27,500 bases of DNA from CAYSCZ01 sp051155775 (GCA_051155775.1 DAXETV010000032.1:1-27500); one strand, 5' to 3'. Numbered from the stretch's first letter, positions 17,062 through 25,331 are shown. Made by a program: numbers and translations. The notes: generated by a model not told the origin, from the letters alone.

Positions 17062-17081
17062 TTAGACTAATTATAAATTAG
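17062..17081 (-). promoter_or_regulatory. Candidate palindromic operator upstream of feoA
   Basis: Two overlapping inverted repeats: TTAG-A-CTAA (17062-17070) and CTAATT-ATA-AATTAG (17067-17081), giving three alternating TTAG/CTAA half sites 6-25 nt upstream of the feoA start. TTAG/CTAA half sites recall DtxR/IdeR-family boxes, which control iron genes. An AT-rich chance palindrome is also possible. Confidence 0.35.
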
Positions 17082-17164
17082 AAGCGTGAAGACAAAACTA
17101 ACCGCTAGAAAGGAGATTTTATAATAATTATGAGAATAACTTTTGAAGCTTAAATATTTAAATC

Positions 17165-17680
17165 TTGGTAAAAAAAATTGCTATAATCGGGCCCGAGTCA
17201 ACAGGAAAATCCACACTTTCTGAGTCATTAGCAAGTGTTTTTAACACTGAATGGGTACCAGAATGCGCCAGGATCTATCTAAACCAGATCAAAAGGCCTT
17301 ATAAAAAGGAAGACTTAACAGAAATTGCGAAAGAACAAATAAAACTGGAGGAAGACCGGATGTTAAAAGCAAATCATCTGTTAATCAGTGATACCAATCT
17401 AATTGTGATCAAGGTTTGGAGTGACTATAAATATGGCCATACTGACCCATGGATATTAGAAAATCTATCTCAAAGGCACTATGATTATTATTTATTAACC
17501 AACATTGATTTACCGTGGCAAGATGACCCCCAGCGTGAGCATCCTCATTTGAGGGAATACTTCTTTCTTATTTATTTAAATTATCTGAAAGATAATGGAC
17601 TTCCATTCGATGTGGTTTCTGGCACGGAAAGCAAACGATTACAAAATGCCCAACAGGTCATCAACCAGAAATTTGGGTAA
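17165..17680 (+). CDS. NadR/NRK-like P-loop ATPase
   Basis: A 171-residue cytosolic P-loop protein resembling the nicotinamide riboside kinase domain of NadR, but without the NadR adenylyltransferase domain. The Walker A motif GPESTGKST is at residues 9-17. WVPECARIYL, LLISDTNLIVIKVW, LLTNIDLPWQDDPQREH and YLKDNGLPFDVVSG are the usual NRK-like landmarks. The start must be the TTG at 17165: an in-frame stop lies at 17159 and there is no ATG before the P-loop. In Bacteroidota such genes often lie beside vitamin salvage genes. Here it is just upstream of a TPP riboswitch and a TonB receptor. The substrate could be nicotinamide riboside, but a thiamine-related one is possible from context; the sequence does not decide. 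Confidence 0.75.
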   Translation: MVKKIAIIGPESTGKSTLSESLASVFNTEWVPECARIYLNQIKRPYKKEDLTEIAKEQIKLEEDRMLKANHLLISDTNLIVIKVWSDYKYGHTDPWILENLSQRHYDYYLLTNIDLPWQDDPQREHPHLREYFFLIYLNYLKDNGLPFDVVSGTESKRLQNAQQVINQKFG

Positions 17681-17704
17681 CAATTTCGTGATTTAGTAGT
17701 TCAT

Positions 17705-17791
17705 TACCCTAAGGGGTGCCCAGTTAATTAGCGGGCTGAGATCATACCCATTGAACCTGATCCGGTTAGTACCGGCGAAGGGAGGGAATAG
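17705..17791 (+). ncRNA. TPP riboswitch (THI element)
   Basis: The conserved TPP-aptamer landmarks appear in order: GGGGTGCC (P2), GGGCTGAGATCATACCC (P2/P3 region and the thi-box core), TTGAACCTGATCCGG, GTTAGTACCGGCG (P4/P5) and GGGAGGGAA closing the aptamer. It senses thiamine pyrophosphate and usually represses the downstream gene. It lies in the leader of the TonB receptor at 17846 and downstream of the NRK-like gene, so only the receptor and the following gene should be controlled by it. Confidence 0.95.
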
Positions 17792-17796
17792 TTTAC

Positions 17797-17820
17797 GGCA
17801 GTACAACCCCTTGTGCTGTC
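17797..17820 (+). promoter_or_regulatory. Likely expression-platform hairpin of the TPP riboswitch
   Basis: GGCAGTACAA (17797-17806) pairs with TTGTGCTGTC (17811-17820) around a CCCC loop, with two G-U pairs. ACCCCTT (17806-17812) is also complementary to AAGGGGT (17711-17717) in the P2 part of the aptamer, so the two foldings exclude each other. There is no U-tract after the hairpin, so control is more likely translational than by termination. Confidence 0.5.
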
Positions 17821-17845
17821 ATGTTAAACATTTAAAAATATTACA

Positions 17846-19924
17846 ATGAAAAAAATGCTATACTTATGGCTTTTAATAAGCCACTGGACGGTTTATGCGC
17901 AAACCAAAAAATCAGATTCCATTCCAACGAAAGAATTGGAAGAAGTTGTTATCCAGGCTGTAAGATCAGAAGCGTTTTATCCTGTTACCTCTAAAATAGT
18001 AAGTCAGACAGAGATTGAAAAAGTATATTTTGGTCAGGATGCAGCCACAGTAATTGAGCAAACTACACCGTCTCTAGTTTTGTATTCTGACGCCGGCACC
18101 CGTTTTGGAAACTACAATTTGTTCAGACTGAGGGGAATCGATCAGACCAGGATTAATATGACACTTAATGGTGTTCCTCTGAATGATATGATAGATCAAG
18201 GGGTGTTTTTTTCAAACTTCTCAGATTTTGCCAATAGCATCCGGTCTTTTGAAGTACAACGTGGTGTAGGCACCAGCACCAACGGAACTGCATCTTATGG
18301 AGGTTCCGTAAATTTCCAGTCTGTTAAGCTAACAGACCCGGAACCTAGCTATGAGTTAAACCTGGTAGGAGGATCATTCGACACCTATCGGGCGGCTGCT
18401 GAGATTAAAACCGGCTTAATGAAAAATAATACTGCATTCTATGGAAGGTACAGCCGAACGTTGTCAGGTGGATTTAAAAATCACTCCAGTTCAGATGCTC
18501 AATCCTTTTTCTTTTCAGGAGGATACTTTGGAAATAATGATGTACTAAAAATTACCGCCTTTGCAGGAAAAACTGAAAATGATCAATCCTATCTGCCAGT
18601 GCCCATATCGGTAATAAATGAAGATGAAAAGACTAACCTGAACAATGACAACGATACAGATGATTTTGAACAAGAAATGATTCAAATTCAGTATTCGAGG
18701 GCTTTCAATAACAAAACTTCTATAAATACAACCTTGTATTATGGAGGATCAAGAGGGTTTTTCCCTTTTAGCCTTAATGACACCTCACAATTGGTCTTTG
18801 GCTTAAGAAATAACCACTTTGGATTGATAGGTGACATTGCTTATAACATGGGCGATCTGAGCTTTACCGGAGGTATGCATGCTTATACTTTCTTAAGAAA
18901 GAATGAAGAGTGGGTTGCCCCTAATTCATCAAACCCTTATTATGATGATAATTCCACCAAAAATGAATTAAGCCTTTTTGCTAAGGCTAACTATAAGCTT
19001 GGAAAATTGAATATTTTTAGTGACTTACAATTAAGGCTGGTAAGTCTTGAATTTGATGCCAGGGCACTAGAAGATCTTACCGGAAATCAGACGAAGACTA
19101 GAGATTTTGCGTTTTTTAACCCAAAAATTGGTTTTGGATATCAACTAACAAATAATTCCAGCATTTATGCCTCTTATGGCAGGGCGAGCCGTGAACCCGC
19201 AAGGACCGACTTTCTCGGTCAGGATGCTTCCTCCATAAGTGCAGCGAATGTAAATCAGGTGGTGAATGAAAGCCTGGTGCGTGAAGAGCGTGTAAATGAT
19301 TATGAAGCAGGTTATAAGTATACATCCGACAAATTGCATATTAAAGGAAATTTCTTTCATATGGATTTTAAAGACGAGATCGCTCCGGTGGGTGAATTCA
19401 TAGCAGATGCCTTCATCCAGTTAAAGAAAAATATTCCTGAAAGTTTTAGGCAGGGCGTAGAACTTGAAATTGAGTATAAACCCATCAATAAACTTTCTGT
19501 CAACAATAACATAACATATTTGAACACAAACGTTAGCTCTTTTTTTGATGAGCGTACAGACCAAACTTTTGATGACGTTAGACACATCTTTGCCCCAACC
19601 TGGAATACTTATCATTCGATCACATACAATTTAAATAAGCAATTAACCATAAATTTTAGTGGCCGGTATAATAGCGAATCTTTTCTTGAACTTAGTAACC
19701 GAAACGATCTGGTACTGCCTTCATACTTTATTATGGATTCGAGGATTAATTATCAATTGAGTGAAAAATATCAAATATCGTTGATGTTGAACAATATATT
19801 CGATGAAAGATATTTTACTAATGGAGCTCCGGTTGATCTTGATTTTGATGGTGTCAATGACGAACCTGCTTATAATATTCAAAGTCCTAGAAGTTTTTTT
19901 CTTCAATTTAAAATGACGCTTTAA
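17846..19924 (+). CDS. TPP-riboswitch-controlled TonB-dependent receptor, probable thiamine importer
   Basis: A 692-residue outer-membrane receptor with a signal peptide (1-18, ending VYAQT). It has no STN or carboxypeptidase-like domain, unlike the other receptor in the window. A TonB box-like LEEVVIQA is at 31-38, then a plug (~50-160: NLFRLRGIDQTRINMTLNGVPLND is within it; GTASYGGSVNFQS closes it), then a barrel ending with the outer-membrane terminal pattern FFLQFKMTL. A TPP riboswitch in its leader ties it to thiamine or a thiamine precursor; it resembles the Bacteroidota thiamine-regulated outer membrane protein class (Omr1). The stop is directly followed by the next start (TAAATG), so the two are coupled. 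The specific ligand is inferred from the riboswitch, not from the protein. Confidence 0.88.
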   Translation: MKKMLYLWLLISHWTVYAQTKKSDSIPTKELEEVVIQAVRSEAFYPVTSKIVSQTEIEKVYFGQDAATVIEQTTPSLVLYSDAGTRFGNYNLFRLRGIDQTRINMTLNGVPLNDMIDQGVFFSNFSDFANSIRSFEVQRGVGTSTNGTASYGGSVNFQSVKLTDPEPSYELNLVGGSFDTYRAAAEIKTGLMKNNTAFYGRYSRTLSGGFKNHSSSDAQSFFFSGGYFGNNDVLKITAFAGKTENDQSYLPVPISVINEDEKTNLNNDNDTDDFEQEMIQIQYSRAFNNKTSINTTLYYGGSRGFFPFSLNDTSQLVFGLRNNHFGLIGDIAYNMGDLSFTGGMHAYTFLRKNEEWVAPNSSNPYYDDNSTKNELSLFAKANYKLGKLNIFSDLQLRLVSLEFDARALEDLTGNQTKTRDFAFFNPKIGFGYQLTNNSSIYASYGRASREPARTDFLGQDASSISAANVNQVVNESLVREERVNDYEAGYKYTSDKLHIKGNFFHMDFKDEIAPVGEFIADAFIQLKKNIPESFRQGVELEIEYKPINKLSVNNNITYLNTNVSSFFDERTDQTFDDVRHIFAPTWNTYHSITYNLNKQLTINFSGRYNSESFLELSNRNDLVLPSYFIMDSRINYQLSEKYQISLMLNNIFDERYFTNGAPVDLDFDGVNDEPAYNIQSPRSFFLQFKMTL

Positions 19925-20554
19925 ATGTCCTCACATCATGTCGTAAGAGAAGGACAGGAATATGGTTTGATCATAACGGATTACCACCCATCCATTGAAA
20001 ACAGGATAATTGAATTAATGGAGTGGTCGCCAATCGTGGCTGTGCTTGAGCAGAGTGCTGAGGAGCTATTAGATTTAGGGCTTAAAATAGACCTTTTGAT
20101 TGCTACAAAAAGTATAAAGAACCGAAATTATGTGCTTAATGAATACTCCCCTTTAAAAATTTTTGAAACAGATGACCATGAAGGACAGTTATTTACCGCC
20201 CTTTCATATTTCTACACGCAGAAATACATGGATATAAACATTGTTGGCAGGGTCAACCCTTTTGAAATTGTAAGTCTGGCCGAACCGTTTGTATACACTA
20301 TGAATATTGTTTTGAGCAATGAACATCAGCGAATAATTATCAATAATTCTACAAAATTTTCCAAATGGTATAAAAGGGGTGAAAAATTAGGTTTCTCACC
20401 CCTTAAAAAACAATCCTGTGTCAAAACAACTAACTTATTGCCACGAATGGAAAATGAACTGATCGAAGATGAAATCAATTTTCAGGTGGAAAATGATGGG
20501 CTTATAACCCTTGAAATCAATCATTCACCCTTTTTATTTATTGAAGAAACTTAA
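19925..20554 (+). CDS. Degenerate thiamine pyrophosphokinase-like protein
   Basis: A 209-residue cytosolic protein coupled to the TPP-controlled TonB receptor (its ATG directly follows the receptor stop). Its layout recalls thiamine pyrophosphokinase (TPK). Residues ~47-65 (LLDLGLKIDLLIATKS) occupy the place of the TPK GDFDS region, ~80-93 (FETDDHEGQLFTAL) that of the DxDxTD stretch, and ~104-119 (INIVGRVNPFEIVSLA) that of the GGRxDH loop. The catalytic acidic residues expected there are mostly missing: ATKS instead of GDFDS, EG instead of TD, and no DH. It therefore may bind thiamine without making TPP, or be unrelated. The fold call is by eye and uncertain. Its end overlaps convergent prmC by 4 nt. 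Confidence 0.5.
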   Translation: MSSHHVVREGQEYGLIITDYHPSIENRIIELMEWSPIVAVLEQSAEELLDLGLKIDLLIATKSIKNRNYVLNEYSPLKIFETDDHEGQLFTALSYFYTQKYMDINIVGRVNPFEIVSLAEPFVYTMNIVLSNEHQRIIINNSTKFSKWYKRGEKLGFSPLKKQSCVKTTNLLPRMENELIEDEINFQVENDGLITLEINHSPFLFIEET

Positions 20555-21405
20555 TTTTCTTTTATCCCTCTTACTATTCTGTCTTTACCATTCAAATCCT
20601 TGAAAATAGCTGCATCAATGAATCCTTCATTCAGCATCAATTGTTTTACTTCATTGCCGAAGGCTTCATTAATCTCAAAGTACAATTTCCCATTGGGCTT
20701 TAACCAAAATTTTGCTTTATCAATTATATGATGATAAAAAGTCAAAGGATTTTCTGATGATACAAACAAGGCATCCTCGGGCTCAAAACATACTACATTT
20801 TTATGCATCATCCTTCTTTCATCCTCACTTATGTATGGTGGATTAGAAACTATTATATCCAAAAAATGATAAGGAAGTTCAATATGAAAAATATCCCCTT
20901 CTATTGTGTTAATTTCTGCATGAAGATTCCTTGCATTTTCTTTCACAACTTGAAGGATGTCCTGGTTAATGTCCAAACCAATAACTTCCGGGTTTTGTAA
21001 TTCTTTAGCCAATGTTAGGCCAATGCATCCAGAACCAGCACCAATGTCCAGCACTTTGAGATTTTCAGCATTATTCTCCTTGATAATCAAATCAACCAAT
21101 TCTTCCGTTTCTTGCCTCGGTATTAGGACATTCGGATTTACCAGATATTTCCTGCCATAAAAATATGCCTCCCCCAGGATGTACTGTATTGGTTCAAAAC
21201 GCTTTAGCCTGCTTACTGATTGATTAAATACAAGGCTATGTTGATCATTTATTTGAATTGATTGATTAACCATTATTTTTGGCTTATCTAGATTTAAAAA
21301 ATATTCAAAAAGCATATAGGTGAGCTGAGTGGCTTCTCTTTTTACGTAGAAGCTAAAAAGTTGAGATTGTGTCGTTTGAAATAAATCTTTAGGGAATATT
21401 CGCAT
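20551..21405 (-). CDS. prmC: Release factor glutamine methyltransferase PrmC (HemK)
   Basis: A 284-residue methyltransferase that N5-methylates the GGQ glutamine of peptide chain release factors. From the ATG at 21405: helical N-terminal domain (1-~75), IPRQETEEL at ~95-103, the SAM-binding DIGAGSGCIG at 120-129, and the catalytic NPPY at 188-191 (SNPPYIS). I chose the ATG at 21405 (MRIFPKDLF), because the 23 residues upstream of it (MPRAASS...) lie over ribD and have no counterpart in the family. Its start codon overlaps that of the divergent ribD (CATG at 21403-21406). Length is normal for the family. Confidence 0.92.
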   Translation of the reverse strand: MRIFPKDLFQTTQSQLFSFYVKREATQLTYMLFEYFLNLDKPKIMVNQSIQINDQHSLVFNQSVSRLKRFEPIQYILGEAYFYGRKYLVNPNVLIPRQETEELVDLIIKENNAENLKVLDIGAGSGCIGLTLAKELQNPEVIGLDINQDILQVVKENARNLHAEINTIEGDIFHIELPYHFLDIIVSNPPYISEDERRMMHKNVVCFEPEDALFVSSENPLTFYHHIIDKAKFWLKPNGKLYFEINEAFGNEVKQLMLNEGFIDAAIFKDLNGKDRIVRGIKEN

Positions 21406-22477
21406 GATTGACAAAGCTAGGCAACAGGATGAAATATTTATGAGAAGGGCAATCGAACTGGCGGCTCTTGGCATTGGTTCTGTCAGCCCAAATCCATTGG
21501 TTGGATGCGTAATCGTACATAAAAATAAAATTATAGGGGAAGGTTGGCATCAAAGATATGGAGAAGCGCATGCAGAAGTTCATGCTATAAAAAATGTTAA
21601 AGAAAAGGAAAAACTTAAAAACTCCACAGCTTATGTGACACTAGAGCCTTGCACGCACTATGGAAAAACACCACCCTGTGTGGATTTGATGATTCAGCAT
21701 AACATAAATAGGGTTGTAATAGCTAATCATGATCCTTTTCCCGAAGTTAATGGAAGTGGAATAGAGACACTACAAAAAAATGGTATCGAAGTAACAAGTG
21801 GTTTGCTGAGTGATCAATCTGCCTGGGTAAACCGCAGGTTTTTAATTTTTCAGGTGCTTCAGAGGCCCTATATTATCCTAAAGTGGGCACAAACTGCGGA
21901 TGGATACTTGGCCCAAAAAAATTTCGATTCCAAATGGATAAGTAATCAATATTCAAGGCTGCTGGTACATCAATGGCGTGCTGAAGAAGATGCTATTCTG
22001 GTGGGGTACAACACAGCACTACATGATAATCCGAAACTTAATGTCCGCCAAATTAAAGGTACCAACCCCATCCGAATAGTTATTGACCCGAAACTCGTAC
22101 TGCCTCCATCCCATCATTTATTTGATAAGAACCAAAAAACCATTATCTACAATTATCAATTAAATAAAACCGGGGAAGATATAATTTATATAAAAGTAAA
22201 GCGTGAAAACCTATGCCACGATATTCTGAAAGACCTCTATGCCCGTAAAATACAATCCGTCATTGTAGAGGGAGGGTCCAGCACTATTAATAAATTTATT
22301 CAATTAAACCTTTGGGATGAAATGAGAGTATTTACTGCCAGTCATTCTTTTGGAGAAGGAATACCGGCTCCTTTAATGAAAGGAGAAAAAATTCAGGAAA
22401 AAAAAATACAAAACGATAGATTAGAAATATTTATTAACTCACATGCCAGAAGAATTAATCATACCCAAAACCTTTAA
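21404..22477 (+). CDS. ribD: Bifunctional riboflavin biosynthesis deaminase/reductase RibD
   Basis: A 357-residue bifunctional enzyme of riboflavin synthesis. The N-terminal deaminase (~1-145) has the zinc site HAEVHA (His56, Glu58) and PCTHYGKTPPC (Cys83, Cys92). The C-terminal reductase (~150-357) has KWAQTADGYLA, then SKWISN, GYNTALHDNPKLNVR and VEGGSSTINKF near the end. It converts 2,5-diamino-6-ribosylamino-pyrimidinone phosphate to the 5-amino-6-ribitylamino-uracil phosphate. The start MIDKARQQDEIFMRRAIEL matches the family, which begins a few residues before xDExxMxxAL. It starts within the prmC start codon on the other strand, and its 3' end overlaps the next gene by 35 nt. Confidence 0.95.
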   Translation: MIDKARQQDEIFMRRAIELAALGIGSVSPNPLVGCVIVHKNKIIGEGWHQRYGEAHAEVHAIKNVKEKEKLKNSTAYVTLEPCTHYGKTPPCVDLMIQHNINRVVIANHDPFPEVNGSGIETLQKNGIEVTSGLLSDQSAWVNRRFLIFQVLQRPYIILKWAQTADGYLAQKNFDSKWISNQYSRLLVHQWRAEEDAILVGYNTALHDNPKLNVRQIKGTNPIRIVIDPKLVLPPSHHLFDKNQKTIIYNYQLNKTGEDIIYIKVKRENLCHDILKDLYARKIQSVIVEGGSSTINKFIQLNLWDEMRVFTASHSFGEGIPAPLMKGEKIQEKKIQNDRLEIFINSHARRINHTQNL

Positions 22478-22925
22478 TAAAAAGGAAACCTATGAACTTC
22501 TTTTTCAACAGATCAAGACCCTTGTACAGGATGAAAAGGACAGGATAGCCAACATGGCAAACATAGCAAGCGCTTTGAAATATGGATTTGATTTTTTATG
22601 GGTTGGTTTTTATTTAGTAAAAGATAATCAACTAATCCTTGGGCCTTTCCAGGGGCCCATCGCTTGTTCGAGAATAGCCTACGATAAAGGAGTGTGCGGC
22701 AAAGCCTGGTCAAAATCCCAGACCATAATCGTACCGGATGTAAACTTGTTCCCTGGTCATATTGCTTGCAGTAGTGAATCCAGGTCAGAGATTGTTGTGC
22801 CCATACTTAAAAACCAGGAAGTTATCGGGGTTCTTGATATTGATAGCAGTGAATTAAATACCTTCGATGAAACTGATCAGTTTTTCTTGGACAAGATATG
22901 CAAATTGCTGATTAGTAGCATTTAA
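22443..22925 (+). CDS. msrC: Free methionine-(R)-sulfoxide reductase (GAF domain, fRMsr)
   Basis: A 160-residue single GAF-domain cytosolic enzyme that reduces free methionine-R-sulfoxide. Three cysteines, Cys75 (GPIACSR), Cys85 (GVCGKAW) and Cys109 (HIACSS), have the 10- and 24-residue spacing of E. coli fRMsr (84/94/118), which marks this family rather than a signalling GAF domain. The C-terminal GVLDIDSSELNTFDE is also typical. The gene starts 35 nt inside ribD in another frame, so it is probably co-translated. Its job is antioxidant repair of the methionine pool. Confidence 0.9.
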   Translation: MPEELIIPKTFNKKETYELLFQQIKTLVQDEKDRIANMANIASALKYGFDFLWVGFYLVKDNQLILGPFQGPIACSRIAYDKGVCGKAWSKSQTIIVPDVNLFPGHIACSSESRSEIVVPILKNQEVIGVLDIDSSELNTFDETDQFFLDKICKLLISSI

Positions 22926-23070
22926 AAATATCATCAGGAAAACATTGATTTGCTAAATATTATTAAATATGATTTTTACTTCCACCACTATATAATTTAC
23001 CGGAAGCCTGGATCATTATATAAGTTTCCAAAAATTTCTTCTCCCTTCCTGATCCTTTGTCTGTTGCTTT

Positions 23071-24045
23071 CTATTCTCTGGCCAATAGCTCGGCAGCTTC
23101 TTTAGCAAAATATGTTAGAATGATTTTGGCACCCGCCCTTTTTATACTCAATAAAGACTCCATCATTACTTTTTTTCCATCCAACCATCCCATCTTGTCC
23201 GCTGCTTTGATCATGGAATACTCACCGGATACATTATAGGCAGCAATTGGCAGTTCAGAGTCCTCAAATAATAGTTTGATCACATCGAGGTAAGAGAGTG
23301 CCGGTTTTACCATCAAAAAATCTGCGCCTTCGGCCTCATCAAGTTCTGCCTCAATTAAGGCCTCCCTAGCATTGGCAGGATTCATCTGGTACGTTTTTTT
23401 GTCTCCAAACTTAGGAGCGGAATCCAAAGCGTCTCTGAAAGGCCCATAAAAAGCACTGGCATACTTCGCAGTGTATGACATGATAGAGACATTGTAAAAT
23501 TCATTTTCATCCAACAGCTCCCTCATGTATCCCACTCTACCATCCATCATATCAGAAGGACCAATGATGTCAATACCGGTTTCAGCCTGTGCCAGTGCCA
23601 TAGCTCCAAGGATCTCCAGGGTTTCATCATTTAATACTTTCCCATGCTCCACTAAGCCGTCATGACCATCAGAGCTATATGGATCCATGGCAACATCAGT
23701 CATGATACAGGCTTCAGGATAATCTCGTTTAATGGATTCCAGACTTTTTAAGTAGAAAAAATCCGGATTATGACTATTGGAAGCCCTTTTGTCTTTGAAC
23801 TTTTCCTCAACCACCGGGAAAATATCAAATGCTTTAATGCCTAATTGCAAACAGGCTTCAATTTCTGCTTTCATCAAATCCAAGGAATAGCGGAAGATAC
23901 CGGGCATTGAATCAATGGTTTCCTTTTTGTTCACCCCATCAATAAGGAATAAAGGAAAAATTAGGTCATTGACATGCAATCGTGTTTCTTCCACCAAAGA
24001 TCTAATTGCAAAGGATTTTCGATTTCTTCGGGGACGCTGGAGCAT
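23071..24045 (-). CDS. hemB: Porphobilinogen synthase (delta-aminolevulinic acid dehydratase) HemB
   Basis: A 324-residue enzyme that condenses two 5-aminolevulinate molecules into porphobilinogen in heme synthesis. The Schiff-base lysines are Lys194 (SYTAKYAS) and Lys247 (MVKPAL). In the metal loop residues 117-130 read DVAMDPYSSDGHDG, so the cysteines of zinc-type HemB are absent, as in magnesium-type enzymes. Length and the C-terminal GAKIILTYFAKEAAELL are normal. It follows rocD by 2 nt on the minus strand, so the two are one operon. The last ~145 bp before fRMsr on the other side hold nothing that I can name. Confidence 0.95.
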   Translation of the reverse strand: MLQRPRRNRKSFAIRSLVEETRLHVNDLIFPLFLIDGVNKKETIDSMPGIFRYSLDLMKAEIEACLQLGIKAFDIFPVVEEKFKDKRASNSHNPDFFYLKSLESIKRDYPEACIMTDVAMDPYSSDGHDGLVEHGKVLNDETLEILGAMALAQAETGIDIIGPSDMMDGRVGYMRELLDENEFYNVSIMSYTAKYASAFYGPFRDALDSAPKFGDKKTYQMNPANAREALIEAELDEAEGADFLMVKPALSYLDVIKLLFEDSELPIAAYNVSGEYSMIKAADKMGWLDGKKVMMESLLSIKRAGAKIILTYFAKEAAELLARE

Positions 24046-24047
24046 CT

Positions 24048-25331
24048 TTATTTTTTATTAGCTTCAAATGATCTTATTGAATGCTCTATTATATCACAAC
24101 ACGCATGCAATTGCTCTTCTGTCATCACAAGTGGTGGTGCAAATCGAATAATATTACCATGCGTTGGTTTGGCCAGCAGGCCGTTTTCTTTTAATGTCAC
24201 ACAAATATCCCATGCCGTAGTACTTTCCGGTGTATCATTAATAACCACCGCATTTAGCAATCCTTTACCACGAACCAACTTTATAAGACCAGATCCCGCT
24301 ATGAATTTATTTATCCTTTCGCGAAATACCTTACCAAGCGATCTGGCGTTTTGGGCCAATCGCTCATCCCTTACTACCTCAAGTGCTGTAATTGCTACCC
24401 TGCTCCCCAGGGGATTGCCCCCAAAGGTAGATCCGTGTTGGCCTGGCTTGATCACCGACATAATAACATTATCAGCTAATACAGCAGATACCGGATAGAC
24501 CCCTCCGGAGAGTGCTTTTCCAAGCACCAATAAATCAGGCCTAACATAACTAGACTGTCTTTCGCAGTGGCCTTCACAGGTACAGTCACCACAAATCCTA
24601 AGCAAACTTCCAGTTCTGGCAATACCAGTTTGTATCTCGTCAGCTATGAACAATACGTTATGCGTCCTGCATAATTCAGCTGCTTTTTTAATGTAATTAT
24701 CATCTGGCACCATAACACCTGCCTCACCTTGTATCGGTTCAACCAAAAAAGCTGCCACATTTTCTTTTTTCAAAGCATCCGATAAGGCACCTAAATCATT
24801 GTATTCAATATTGATAAATCCCTTCGTATATGGGCCATAATTATTCCTGGCATCAGGGTCATTTGAAAATGAGATAATTGTAGTAGTTCTTCCGTGAAAA
24901 TTACCATTTGCAACAATTATGTTTGCTTGTTCTTGATCCAGTCCTTTTTTTTCATATCCCCATTTCCTGGCAATTTTGATGGCAGTTTCAACCGCTTCGG
25001 CCCCTGTGTTCATAGGAAGCACTTTATCAAAACCAAAATACTCAGTTACATATTGCTCGTATGCACCAAGAGCATCATTATAAAATGCACGTGATGTCAG
25101 AGTTAGCTTTTCAGCTTGATCTTTTAAAGTTTCAATTATTCGTGGATGACAATGTCCTTGATTTACAGCTGAATAGGATGATAAAAAATCAAAATAACGA
25201 TTGCCTTCAACGTCCCAAACATAGACCCCTTCTCCTCTGGAAAGTACTACCGGCAAGGGGTGATAATTATTAGCTCCATATTTTTCCTCAAGGTTTATTG
25301 CTTCATGGCTGTTTTGTATGGCAGAGATCAT
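24048..25331 (-). CDS. rocD: Ornithine-oxo-acid aminotransferase with a four-Cys insert
   Basis: A 427-residue PLP enzyme converting ornithine and 2-oxoglutarate to glutamate semialdehyde. The PLP lysine is Lys272 (LGKALSGGVYPVSA), with Asp231 (DEIQTG) for the pyridine nitrogen and MNTGAEAVETAIK (~107-119) for the phosphate. The fold type I layout fits the family, and LTSRAFYND and GNFHGRTTTIISFS are its landmarks. Residues 247-256, CGDCTCEGHC, form a short cysteine-rich insert between ART-GSLL and the PLP lysine that human-type OATs do not have. This may bind a metal. Similar inserts occur in some related Bacteroidota enzymes as I recall. It is the first gene of rocD-hemB and divergent from the DUF5522 gene. 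Confidence 0.92.
   Translation of the reverse strand: MISAIQNSHEAINLEEKYGANNYHPLPVVLSRGEGVYVWDVEGNRYFDFLSSYSAVNQGHCHPRIIETLKDQAEKLTLTSRAFYNDALGAYEQYVTEYFGFDKVLPMNTGAEAVETAIKIARKWGYEKKGLDQEQANIIVANGNFHGRTTTIISFSNDPDARNNYGPYTKGFINIEYNDLGALSDALKKENVAAFLVEPIQGEAGVMVPDDNYIKKAAELCRTHNVLFIADEIQTGIARTGSLLRICGDCTCEGHCERQSSYVRPDLLVLGKALSGGVYPVSAVLADNVIMSVIKPGQHGSTFGGNPLGSRVAITALEVVRDERLAQNARSLGKVFRERINKFIAGSGLIKLVRGKGLLNAVVINDTPESTTAWDICVTLKENGLLAKPTHGNIIRFAPPLVMTEEQLHACCDIIEHSIRSFEANKK

Noticed and set aside
17797..17820. Riboswitch hairpin as an intrinsic terminator
   Set aside because: No U-tract follows the stem before the start codon at 17846.
21406..21474. PrmC start at 21474
   Set aside because: The added 23 residues have no counterpart in the family and lie wholly over ribD; ATG 21405 gives a normal PrmC.
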